From assembly GCF_051020955.1 (NCBI RefSeq), contig NC_135022.1:12636966-12700965 (forward strand): a stretch of 64,000 bases of DNA, given 5' to 3'. Source of the stretch: Megalopta genalis (taxonomy: Eukaryota; Arthropoda; Insecta; Hymenoptera; Halictidae). The translations under genes and the position numbers were made by a program. Of this stretch, positions 35,601-48,900 are shown piece after piece (within the stretch, counting starts at the first letter, position 1; each line of letters begins with the position of its first letter). The notes under the pieces are model-generated. The model was not told the DNA's origin and did not search any database. It saw only the letters and a list, made by a program, of their open reading frames with translations.

Positions 35601-38600
35601 GTCACGGAATCCTAGTTTTCTGCCAGCCGCAAAATACGTCGACATTCGAAAATCCCGGGCGTTCTCGAGCGTGAGCATGATCGGGACTAGCGATGGAATC
35701 GATACAGTAAATTCTTCCTAATTGGGAAGGACAATTTGGGAAGAGGAGAAACGATTGTTCGTGCCTTGAGGCTCCTTTTTATAGTTATTGTTTTTCAAAA
35801 ACTATAAAAACGTGAAGCAAGGCTCGAGTAATCGTACCTGCCCTTCCCAAATTGTCCATTTTTGTATACAAGTTGAGCGTAAATTAGGCAGAATTTACTT
35901 TATTGATATTATTGACGATATTCAATCAATTAGATGACATAGTACTTGATAGCAGGTATCGACGTGTATCGAAATTTTAGGTAAATTCTTATAGTAAATT
36001 TTCCCTAACTGACGCTCGGTTTGTACACCAAAATGGACAATTTGAGAAGAGGAGATACTGTCGACAAATATAAAAACGAGCAGCAAGGTTCGAATAATCG
36101 TATCTCCTGTCAATTAGGAGAATTTACTGTACTTGGTATCACTTGTTAGTATCGAAGCTTCTTAACACTTTAATGGTCGCTCGGACAACATGCGTGTGAT
36201 GCTTTAATAATTATGTAGGTGTTTTAATAATTATCCCACAAAGGAAAAATATTAAATTTGTTGTATTAAACGTCTTGTTATTGTTGTCCTTGTCTTTTTT
36301 CGTGTTATGTGTATGTTCGCACATGTTGAATTATTTCACGAATTTACATAAAGTTTCTCTAAATGAATACTTCAAAAATATTACCGGCCCCTGGCGACGT
36401 TTGACTGCGTAGACGTGCGGCCATTAAAGTGTTAAAATGATACCGAATCAATACCGTATTGAATCGAAGCTTCTTTGATAGCTTCCGAAAGTATCGATAC
36501 ACTCGTTTGATGCTCCGCGAATTGTCGTTCGTCAGAAAATATTTATGTATAATGGCAACTTCCGTTCTTGTAGAAGCATCAGTCGAGTATCGATATTCCC
36601 GCACGAGCATCGGACACATAAAATTCGGTATTGACTCGAAATTTGTGAACCGATATCGATAGGTATCGATATATATTTATATATGATTATTTATATTATA
36701 AATATATATTATATATTATATATTATATATTTATATATATATTATCATTATATATGATGCGGTATCGGTGACAACACTGCTCGGGACCGCGACGATTTCA
36801 ATTCCGTTTCGGGGAAGATCGCGGTACCCGGGATTATTCCGTCGGCCGATCGATTGTTCGCCTCGTCTAAGAGCGATCGGTCGCCTGGCTCGCGGGCAAT
36901 TAACTTTCTAGCTGCATTAATTTGACGGGTAACGTTCGTTCACCTCTCGAAGCGACACTCGCGGCGCTAGACAGATTAGCCGTTACGATAGCGGCGAGAA
37001 AAGAATTCGAAGGTGTTTGGATGGACTGCTTCCTGTCGGATTAATTCACCGATTACTTGGCGGATAACGTAAGGCGCTCTCGATCCCGCCCCGAACGAAA
37101 CCAACAGAACCGCGGTTTCACTTTCTAGCGGTCTCGCGGAGATAAACCGATCGAGAGATCCACATTTTTCGCGGCAATTAGAATACCGGTCGGCGGGGGG
37201 AGAGGCGAATAAACCGTCGGAATTTGTACTTACGGAGGAGCGGTGCCGCGATGGATCTGTTGCGGGCGTCCACGGCTGCTGGAACAACAGGAAAGAATTA
37301 AAGACGGCGGCCGCGGTGAAGAGGAAACGCGAGAGGGACGAGGGTAAACGAAAAATCGACGGCGTTTCCGGCGGGAAGCGAAGGGAAAATGTCCTCCCGC
37401 GTCAGCAGCGGGAGAAAGCGAGTCCGGCTTCGTTTTACGGTATTCAGAGAGCAGCGAAATCGGGTCTTGGTTGCCGGAGACGACGCACAGTGGTTCACGT
37501 TGTATGGAGATGCGGTGTTTATCGCTTCTTCTTTTTTTTTTTAAGTACCAGATTTTCTTCGCTTTCTAAACTTTTATTTATGCTCCTGTGGCCAGTGCAA
37601 TAATGTAATAAAATGTTACTGTAGCATACTTTTTTTTTTTACTTTTTATCACCTTTTTCTTGTTATTTTATTTTTTTCTAACTATCATATATTAAATGTG
37701 GCCCATTAACTAATAAACTCAGTCAAGCTCATTGAGTAAACAACTATCCACAATTTTCCTTCAGCTTGTGAACAAAAATGGAGAACTTGAGAGGAGGAGA
37801 TACGATTATTCGAGGCTCGCGGTTCATTCTTATAGTTGCCGATTGTCAACAATTATGAAAACGAGGTGCAAGGCTGGAATAATCGTATCGCCTCTTCCCA
37901 AATTGTTCAATTTTTGTTTGCAAGCTGAAGGACAATTAGGGAGAAATTACTACACTATTATATATTATATTACATACTATTATTACATACTATTATGTAA
38001 TATATAAACTTGAATTTTTTATATATAAAATGTATATATATATATATATTTTATTAATAATATAATTATAATATTATAATAATGTTAATAATATTAATAA
38101 TATTAATAATAATATAATAATAATATTATATTATATTAATATATTATATATATTATATTATATATAATATAATAATAATATTATATTATATTTTTATATA
38201 TAAAATAATAAAATAAATATATATATGTATATAATATTATTGAATTCTTTCATATATATATCGTCGGAATTTTATATTTCGTCTGCTCGATTTTGCCATA
38301 AATGCATAAAATCCGCGGACTGCCGATTACGCAACGCGAAAAGACGAAAAGGGAAGAGAGAAAGATCGGATAGCGTACCTGACGGGTGCGTTGACCGTGT
38401 AAGGCCTGCTGGTGGTGGAAGGCGGCGGCTGGGTGGTGGTTGTCAGCGGAATGAACGTGTCGACGATAGCGTTCGGCGTGGTCACGTGGACAACGGGGTG
38501 GCTGAGCACGTTCGGCCTGCAGGACACGCGACTCCCGATTAACCGATCGAATCCTCCGTCTCGTTCGAATTCCGTGGGACCGTACACGCGGTCACGCGAG

Positions 38601-41600
38601 AAAGGTCGAGTGAAATTTCAGCGAGCGCCGCCGCTAAGAAACGAAGGAAATTCTCGGAAAGCGAGCGACGGGCTTTCAAGGAACAGCTGGTCGCCGGGAG
38701 AGACCAGCCGGGCCAGTGCGAGTCGGGGGACTATTTTTAACGTCGATCGGCACGATAAATCGGCGCCGTTTACGAGCCTTTACGTAAGCGCGTGATCGCG
38801 ACTCCTGCGGCGACGCGTGCGTCCGACGCGACGCGACGGATCGGGGTGATCCAGCGCCCGGGCGAGACGTCCGCGAGGATGCACCGATGCACCGTCCGTT
38901 TCCGCGGGTCGTAATTGACGGGAATGGCCGAGCTGAAAGGCGGCCGAGGAAAGCTCGAGGCGACAACGCGTGCACGATCGCGCGCCTCGCCGATCGGCTC
39001 TCGGCAATTTTCTTGTCCCGCGGAACGGTTCACGCTCGAGGAGCCGTCGCGGCGCGATCGCTCCTTTCTTTCTTCTTGGACGCGGGGCCCGTCCGGAGAC
39101 CGCGGCAGAGGACCTTTCTCGATTAATAAGAAACTTCTCACCTGAACGACTGGCCCTCGTTGATGCGGAACTTGTTCTTGTTCAGCTGCGCCTAGGAGTC
39201 GTTCGATACGAAAACAAGAAAACAGAGACAGGTGTTGTAACTCGTGGCTCGATATTCCGCGGCGAAATCTCTGGTGGTCGAGTCGAACGGAAGATGTGTC
39301 CTATATGGACGGAGAGGGTCGCCCTCGCCACCAGAGGACCGCGTTCTACAGGACAAAAGTACCTGGTTCTCGTAGATGTCGTAGTCCTGCACGGTCACGT
39401 CCTGGTTCAGATTGTACTTGTCCGCCTCGTTCACCGCCACCTTCTTCGGCTTCTGATACTGCTTCGTGTTCACCTCGCTGATCTTGACGCTCGGCTGAAC
39501 CGGCACCGATTGGTTCACGGTGTACTGGTTGTAATCTGTTCGAGAATCGGGCGCGTTAAACGACGCGGGAAGCGCGAGGGGAACAGCGTGCTTCGAATCT
39601 CGGCGAAAATTTGTTTACTTAGTTATTTATGTATTTATTTATGTATTTATTGAACATGTACTGGAAGTTACTCATTAGTTATGAAATTACAGAAAAGAAA
39701 TACAAAATGCAGAGGTTTAGAATGACTAGATACAGAGTCAAAGTAAAAAAAGAAACGAAGAAAAGGAAAAGAAAATAAGCGCAATTTTTTGAATTAATAG
39801 GATAAATCTCTGCGAGCTGTAATAACGTTGCGAAGTTGAATTACATTTAATTAGTTTGAATTATATTAACCCTTTAATTAATAATAATAATTATACTAAT
39901 ATAGTATACCTTTGAAACCAAGTAAGATATTATAATGATATTCGATGTATACGAATTTGTAGACATCGAGGAACATATATTTGCATTAAAAAATCAACAG
40001 TTTGTTTCTTATAATTTTGTGTGTACAGTATGATCAATTTTAAAGCATTCCAATATAATAAACTTTAATGTTCCCTCAGAGGGGACATCTAAGTGATATG
40101 CTAGAATTATGATGTGCCCTGAGAGGGAACAACGGAGTGTAAAGGGTTAAGTAATGCGCCTGAAATTCCGTTTGAAAGAGTATAGTGGAAGATTGAAAGA
40201 AATCGATGGATGAGTGCTATTTACAATATACAGGGTGTCCCAAAAATGTCTCGCAATCCGGAAATGGCAGGTTTCTCCGATCAGAGGCACCGTTAACGAG
40301 TTATTAACGAAAAACAGTGACCAATAAGAATCGAGTACGACTGACGCGAGGCAGCCCAGCCAACCAGCGCACGAAGCCCAGTTCCGCTCATTGGCTCGGT
40401 CGCCTCGCGCCAGCCGAGCTCGCCTCTCATTGGTCACTGTTTTTCGTTAATAACTCGTTAACGGTGCCTCGGAGAAAATTTTTGTAAAGGAAGAAATTGC
40501 TTCAAATGATCTGAGGAACCCGCCACTTTCGGATTGCGGGACATTTTTGGGACAATTGCGACAATTGCGAAAACGCAATTGAGCCCAGTATGATATCCAT
40601 AAGTTGTTCTATGTTTCTAAGAATGGAGAATTTTTTAGTATGGAGAAATAGTGTGATCATCGTGTTCTATCGACACTCACCATCGTCCTTATAAATGGAC
40701 ACGTCATCGTCGTAGATCGTATAGTATGGGTAACTCTGGTCCGGGTCGTAGTACGTCTTTGGAATTACGGACGATACGGTGGACGCGAGGATTTTGGCGA
40801 CTCTCGGCGATTCCGAGGATGGCACCTGCGTCCTACAATGTCAAACGATTCTTAATCCGCGCTGTCTCTCGTCTCTCGGCTCTCTAAAGATCGATTGACA
40901 AAAGCGATCAACGTGGAACACGGAAACCGTGCTCTACATCGTTGCATAGCCGTGTCCGTGGCACAAAAAGAAACCTCAGATCGACGTTACGCGAGCGCGA
41001 GACAATCATCGGGCGAATTAAACGGGTCCACGAAAGAGAAATCGACGAAAAAACTACCAAACCGTTTTTTTTAGCAGACTTTACGCACCTGTAGTGGGCT
41101 TCCGTTTGAGCCCGCGTGCTCTCCTTCTCCCGCTCCTGTGGAACAGTGAACGACAGATTAATTTAAGATATGCCGTAATTCAGCCAGGAACGATATCGGA
41201 GTTCAGGCTAATTCCTGAGCAGACTTTAATTTCATTTTATTTAATTTCATTTAATTCTATTTTATTTATTTTTATTTAATTATATTTAATTTAATTTTAT
41301 TTAACTTCATTTTATTTCATTTTATTTCATTTTATTTCATTTTATTTCATTTCATTACATTTTATTTTATTTAATTAAATTTAAAACACTATATGCGCCG
41401 GAGAGGTATTAATACCTTTTTAGAAAATTTAACTTTTTCAAATTTCGTTATACATTTAAAAGAATCCATCTGTAAAATCCTAAAAATCCTCGTTATACAC
41501 TCAAAATCTTATTGTCAGTTTTGTAAATATTAAGTGTTTTTTAAAAGGCGGATTTTTCCAAAATCCATTGATTTCCCCCCGTTAGACTTGAGTGAAACTC

Positions 41601-42865
41601 GATCTGTGACCCGCATATAGTGTATTAATTGAATTTATTTCTACATATGTATACAGTAATTTCTCCTGGATTCGTCGAACTTCAGCAAAAAAAGAGTCCT
41701 GTAAACTCTTTGAAAGCCTCAGCCGCTGTCTTGCCTTTATGAGAATAAAAAAGTAAAATGTGTCGAAAATGTTTTGCACTTCATGTTAAAATTGACAGAA
41801 AACTACCAGAAAACAAAACCACACGGTGTTTGTTTCTAAAGTAACCTAAAAACGTGTCGATTACCAGACCTGAAGATAAAAGTATTACAACCTTAACAAA
41901 AGAATGACAATACAAACACAACGGTATCTATTGATGAAAACCGCGATTACTTTGTTTCAACCTAATGACTGACTTTTTTAATGGCGTATCGTCCTTGGAA
42001 TTGTATAATATCGTGGCCTACAGGGATGGTTTCTATCTACTACATAAATCATCTACCTAATAAAAACTAACAGAAAAAAGCCAACTTTTACTTTGGTAAT
42101 AGCTTTACTGCTTTCCGAATGTTGTATAGTATCGTGGCCTACAGGGATGGTTTTCATCTACTACCTAATAAAAACTAACATAAAAAAGTTGACTTTTATT
42201 TTGGTAATAGCTTTATTGCTTTCTGAATGTTGCCGTTGCGACGCCATAAATATGATTCAAATAGATGTTTTGACTTGGACTCTTTTGACTTCACAGAATA
42301 ACCTAGCTTAGGTTCCAGCCCCTGTCCTGTATTGCCACATTTACGATCCATCCAACCAACCGGGGCCGTTCATTGCCGGCGTTCGACCATCCTTACTCCA
42401 TGACCCTTTAAAATTAAAAAAAAAAAAGGTAGACTCGTTTCGCCGAATCTCTGATGCATTATGGCATGGAATTGTAATCGAAACGACGCTGACTCTCCAG
42501 AATTACAGTCGGATCGAGGCCCGCGAGTAGCGTAATTCCACTGATATTTTCTTTTGGACGACATACATACCTTCACTAACGTTGCCTTTAATATTTTTCT
42601 AATGCTCTTTTTGTTATGATTACAATTTGTTTAATGAAATAACATAAGTTACTTGCTACGTATATGGTCTAAAGCATGTCGCGTTTCATATCATTCGAAT
42701 TAGAAAAATCTGACCAATATATTAAAACAAGTTTCATGTATAAAAAATTAGAAATAAAAAAGTTAAGTCGTCGTTTTTATCCTAGCATTATAATGCATTC
42801 ATAGTAATGTACACCGGCATGCTGGCCGTTGCCTTTCCAAATGTACTGAGTTCCGTTCGATCCGA

Positions 42866-42905
<40 letters not shown>

Positions 42906-45900
42906 TTTCTCTCTATTTCTCTCTCTCTCACGAGGTGTCGGCAACTATAAAGGCGAGCCGCGAGGCTTGACGAATCAAGCCTTGCTATTCACATATCCGC
43001 ATGTTTCGATTCCGAGTAAAAACATCTATGGGAGAAATTACTGTAATACCTCTTTAACAAATTTAATTCTTTTAAATTTCGTTATACAGGGTGTCTCATA
43101 ATTATGTTAACATCTGTAAAAGAGTGACTCCTAAGGTTAATTGAAGTAACTTTTTTCTTAGCGAAAATGCAATCCGTGGCTTTGTTTACAAATGATTAAC
43201 GAAAAACACTGACCAATGAGAGGCGGCAGAGCGAATGAATGGAACTTAGCTTCGTCCGCTAGTTGGCTCGGTCGCTTTGCGCCAACATATTTCGCCTCTG
43301 ATTGGTCAGTGTTTCTCGTTACTAATTCGTAAACAAAGTCGCGGATTGCATTTTCGCTAAGGAAAAAGTTACTTCAAACGACCTCAGGTATCACCCCTTT
43401 CCGGGTGTTAGCATAATTATGGAACACCCTGTATATTTGAAAGAATCCTTCTGTGAAATCCTAAAAATCCTCGTTATACACTTGTTATCAAAATCTTATT
43501 GTCAGTTTTGCAAATATTAAATGTTCTTTAACGTTAGATTTATGGAACCCGTCAAAATGGCGGGTCACTAATTTTTTAATTTACGATTATTCATATCGTA
43601 AAGATACATTTGTAAGTTATTTACTCAATTTACATGTTACTTACGGCAAATGTTACAATAACACTTGTTAAAAATCAGAACAAATGTCTTATTGTTACTT
43701 TCATAAATTAATATAAAGCAGCTGTACTTTGTGCTCCGTAAATCTACTGTTAAAAAGCGGATTTTTTCAATCGATCAGTGACCCGCAGATAGCGCGTTCA
43801 TCCGATTGATTTATATTAGGTCTACCGGAAAGTTCTGTCCGATAGTGTCGCTTCAAGTTTCAATCCATATGCACATGTTGATTCGAGACATATATGACTA
43901 TCTCTCTTTATCATTGCATTTACACACATGTACTCTCCTAAATAAACTGAAACAAAGATGTCTCATGTCATTATTAAGCGAGACACGATCGTGAAAACAT
44001 GGCTACCGATGTTAATGCCAGACCACATGCTGCTTTGGCGACTCGTCAGAAAATCGCAGAGCTAGGCTGGGAAATTCTGTCGCATCCACCATACTCCCCA
44101 GACCTAGCACCCTCCGATTATCACTTGTTTCTCTCTTTGCAAAACTTTTTACAGGAACAAAAATTCAAAACTGAAGCTGATGTCAACCAAGCACTAGTCG
44201 AGTTCTTCGCCTCTAAAAATAAATCATTTTTTAAAAATCGCATTTACAAGTTGCCATCGCGCTGGCAAGAAGTCATAAGCAACGATGGAAAGTATATTCT
44301 ACAACAAATATTATTAAATGTATGAAAATTGTGTTTCGATTCAAAAACGGACAGAACTTTCCGGTAGACCTAATATATTTCCCTCGATCTTTATTATTTC
44401 GATTTTTGATTATTCCAAGTAATAACAATCGTAATAACAATCGTAACAGCAATCCTCGTACATCCTACTGTATCAATAATTAATCGAATATAAATTAAAA
44501 GATGGCATTTACAAGTTGCCATCGCGCTGGCAAGAAGTCATAAGCAACGATGGAAAGTATATTCTACAAGAAATATTATTGAATGTACGAAAATTGTGTT
44601 ATATTTCGATTCAAAAACGGACAGAACTTCCCGGTAGACCTAATATGAGCCGTTTATTTTGAAAGTGGCATAAGTCACTTTGTTTTTAAGTCGATATATT
44701 TAAGGGTTTGCGTTTGAACACGTTTAAAAATATGGATGCTAACTTTCGAGAAGATTTACTTGTATTTGTTATATCTCAGGATACTGATATTTTTCTCAGT
44801 ATTAATAATTTCGTATAAACATTAAAAAATCACCACTTTTCATTACGGTAAAGTGACTTTTATGCCACTTTCAAATTAAACGGCTCATATATGTATATAC
44901 GGGTAAACACCCCTTCGTACAATACAGAACAAAACCGCACCATAATTGGACTGACAGAGAATCAGCGAATCAACAGATTATATAAACAGTTTAAAAACCC
45001 TTCTTTCCAGGTTTACACCGATTCGATCGATATTCCTCGCATCGGGATCATACTTACGGCGATAACGTTTCTACGAAGACCATCCCTGTCGCGTTGCACC
45101 TGTCCGATGGTGGACGGTTGTCCCCTGTAGACCCGTTGTTGCCTGTCGCTCTCGATCTCGGAAGCCGGTTCGTACTCGTCCTCGTGGTAATTCCTTACCT
45201 GCTGCCTTTGTCTGATCTGTTTCTCGGTGATCTGGGGAATCGGGGTAGGGGTGGTAGTGATGGGTAGAGGCTGCCTCTGCACGGGACGTTGCTGATGGTG
45301 CTGCTCGCGTCTCGGCTGCGGCTGGGATCGGGGAGGAGGCACCTGTTGCTGATGTTGTTGCTGGTGGTGCTGTTGATGCTGTTGCTGCTCTTGCAGGCTC
45401 TCGATCTTCGCCGATCTGTTGCGACAAGATCGATCAGATCGGATCGTTGCTCCGTTGCCTCGGAGCCCGGAAACCGATCGCGGGCATTGCGGACCATAGG
45501 GCCGAGGGGCGGGAGGGTGGTCGATTTTCTTTCGATAAGACCAGTTTGCCCGCAATCGGCAAGGACATCGGCCCGGGCCGCGTCTAGACGATTAGAACCG
45601 GTGCGCGTTAGGTAACGGCTCTTTCCCCGATTACTCGCGCACAATACGTTAATGAGCGACCGGCGCGGCGCGCGGCTCGTTGCTCAACTTCGCCTTGCAC
45701 AAGGAGACTCGTTCCCGGCTCGGTTCCGAGCGGTCTTGCTCTCTTCAAGGAACTAGCCGAAGAGAGCGCACGCGAGGGAGAAAGAGTTCATTGTGGAGGA
45801 CCGGGCTCGGTTATACAACGAATCCGCCGCGTTTCCGTTCGGCGTTTTTGGCGAGCAATGGGAACCTTTCGACTGACTTTCGACGAAAACGTCGAAAGCA

Positions 45901-48900
45901 ATTAAGTCGTTCGGGCACCGTGCGCGGAGCTGCGTTAAAAGCCGACTCGTAATCGGTTAGCTCCGCCGCGAATTCAATGTTACGACTGAGCGGTTCAATG
46001 ATCACTCTCGGATAACGGGGATGGCTAAGGATAGCTCTGGTTTCCGGTGCGTCGAGGTCTCCGCGCCGCGATCGAGGAGGCTGCCGATCGGTGGCAGATC
46101 GAGCCGATTTCTCAAGGAAAGTGCTCGCGTGGAAAGCAAAGACGAAGCTTGGAAAGATCTCGCTTAGCCCGAGCAAGCCGTAGCGGAATCGTTTAATCGT
46201 CCGCGATCGGGGCCGCGTTCATTGTTCGATCTCTTGACGTCATCGGCGCTATTTTCTCGGCGTGGCCTCGCGTGCAGCAGGATCGTTGATCGATCCCGCG
46301 GCTCCGGAATGGACTCCGCAACGGGTCAGCTCGAGAAGAAAAAAAACCCGATCGGGCCGGTCGTTTCGATCTCGATCACCGTTTCCTTTTTCCCTCCACT
46401 CTCGCTCCCGCTGTTTTCTTTCGACACTGCGAGAGAGCGCGGGTGAACTCCCATCGGGCAGCCTCTCGATACAGTTTCGCAATCGAACCCGAAATGTTTC
46501 GCAATCGACGGACGTCCGGCGATCGATCCGGCTCGTTTCACCGCGCTCGGCAACGAGCCAACAACGGCTCGGATCGAGTTACTCGCGGCGATTTGTCGCG
46601 CGATTCTCTTCGGTTTTCCAAGGTCTGTCGCAGAAGCGTCGATCGGCGCCGCAGAAACGGCGGGCTCGAAAACACGTCGTAAACTCACCTTTCCAACAGA
46701 GGATCCTCCTCGCTTTCCTTGCTCGCGGATCCGCCTCCGGAACATCCCACGTTACGTGGCCAGTCGCACGTCTGTAATTCATGGCTGCGGAAACGAAAGC
46801 AAAACGTAACTTCTCCCGGCACCGATCATTATAATCGTCTAACCGATTCGCGACTATTTTTAACCGGGTTGCGCTTCGAGCCTCTCGCTTCCTGTCGCAT
46901 TCCCGACCGGCAAATTCCTTCAACGTATTGGAATCATTTTGCTCGTGGTCTTTTAATAATTTAATTTATTTTGATTTAAGTTATTTTGATTTAATTTATT
47001 TTGATTTAAGTTATTTTGGTTTAATTTATTTTAATTTATCTTAATTCACTTTAATTTGATTTATTTATGTACATGGATAAATTTTTGCAATACACAACAG
47101 AAACATAATATTATGTTAAGGCTGACAGAGAATCTTGAACTTGTTTTAATTATTGTGACATTGACTGCAAATACACTCCTCTCCAAAAATATTGGGACAC
47201 CTGCTGATTTACTAGAAATTTACAACGTTCCAAAGAATTAAAATCAAAATCGAATGATTGTAGATTTAGCAGTAAGTCAAGCGCAAAAGTTAAGATTAAG
47301 GAAATATGGAAGAATATATTCCAAATGTAGAAGAATATTCCAATATATAGAAGAATATTGCAAAAATATTCCAAAACTAGTAGAGTCGATGTCTAGACGT
47401 TTAAAATCATTTATCGAGTACGCAACAAAATATTAAAATTACGTTTAAGTTTGTTATTTTTGTATATCTGTAGGCTCAATTTTGCGGGGACGAAATAAGA
47501 ATATTTTTATGTTCAGTGTTAAATATAGATAAATAATTCAGTTTATATTAAATTTTCTTTTCAAGGATTACCTGTTGAAAATGTCCGTTTTTGTTTATTT
47601 TTCTGCTGATCATCATTGCCAACGTAGGTGTACGCTCAATTTTATAAGTAGCTATATATCGATTCTGGCTTATATCGATTTCGATTCTTCAGAACCGTTA
47701 CTATATCGGTTCTATAACTGTTATTTTTCGGTACTGAGTTTCGGTCATGGATTTCGGTTCTAATTCTATTTCGCATAACAAATACAGTAATTCCCTCCTA
47801 ATTCGTGCTCAGATTGCTCACCAAATTTTCGAATAGTAGTATTCTTTTTATATGATAAATCCATCGGTGCAATGAAATTCGAAGAATCGACGACGCGCAA
47901 CAAGGTTGATCGGACCGTGCAACGAACCATAAATCTGCAAATACCAGCTGCGAAAGAATCGAAGAAAGGTCGCGGCTCGGATCTCGTTGTGGCTCGATTT
48001 GGAGGATCTCGGCGCGTGAAGAGATCGCGGATCGCGCGTGGATCGCCGCGGACGATCAAAACTCGGTTGCGTACCGGTCCGTGGGTCTGCGAGGATTTTA
48101 CGAAGACCGGCTGAATTTGGAATCAAGTTACAAGTAGAGTTTACGAGCATCCTTAATTGGGCACGGCGTTAGCATCGGATAGGTTAGGCGACGCCGCGCT
48201 GGGCCGGTTTTCCAGCGAACTCGTTTGCACGGTGCGTGTCGCAGCGAGTCGCTGAGGAGGTGTGGCAGCCGATTTTTTCTCGAGGGTTATGCGTGCACGA
48301 CCCCCTTTTACCGCGCGAGTCCAGATCGAAAGCGCGCCAGGATCGTAATAACGCCCTCCGTTCACCGCTCGGACAAGATCCGCAGATATTTTCCGTTCTT
48401 CTAGCGGTCTCCTTCTCTCTTTTCAGCGCGAACGGGCCAGCCCAGGCCCAACCGGCTAACACAGAAACGAATCGCGACGCGTCATCGGGGACCGGGTACC
48501 CGTATCGTTCCCGAATCCGCTCGATCCGCTCGACGAGGTCGTAACTTACGGCAGGAATTCGTCGCCGAGACGGCGTTCCTAGATAGTATCGAGCGATCGT
48601 TAATCGCTAAACCGTGTCCCGACGTCGGACGTTGAACCCTCTACATCCACGCTCGCGTAAATCGTTTCCCGATCGTCGACTCGCGTGACCCGCGAATTCA
48701 TTATTCCCACTTTCGACGATCTTTCCGCCCGTGTTCGCCCACGAAGATTCGGTCGTTCGAACAGGTTTCTCCGATCGTTTGGGCCCGGGAATTCCAGAAA
48801 ACCGAGTGCCCGCAGGCGAATTTGAATTTTAACGCGACAGCGAACACAACGTCGAGTCGAAGCTACGGGCAACAAATAATCATTTATTCGTCGGAGCTCT

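Larger units (their letters stand above)
39620..40620. repeat. Dispersed repeat copy interrupted by two insertions
   Basis: Matches 61437-61980 in the same order (GCAGAGGTTTAGAATGACT, AACGTTGCGAA, TAAGTAATGCGC, GATATCCATAAGTT). This copy is interrupted by 39866-40150 and 40231-40551. Confidence 0.7.
35383..41135 (-). other. Cda5: Cda5 exons 4-10 (linker and Cys-rich segment)
   Basis: Exons 41089-41135 (47 nt), 40681-40832, 39363-39535, 39142-39191 (50 nt), 38379-38516, 37234-37278 (45 nt), 35383-35576, all minus. They are joined by phase and by plausible GT-AG sites. Content is Thr/Pro/Val/Tyr-rich (for example TTTTQPPPSTTSRPY); exon 10 ends with KCRKDVCLIPDCSCGG, the Cys-rich lead-in to the deacetylase domain. 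The 45-nt exon is the least certain. Confidence 0.75.
43040..43805. mobile_element. Palindromic-family half element hosting two nested MITEs
   Basis: Host sequence collinear with 41400-41640, interrupted at TA by a foldback (43087-43431) and at TTAA by a TTAA MITE (43528-43753). Confidence 0.75.

Noticed and set aside
45195..45644. Ser/Asn-rich and Ala/Thr-rich frames overlapping Cda5 exon 3
   Set aside because: Out-of-frame readings of the CAG-type repeat; the Gln-rich frame is the one with matching splice phases.
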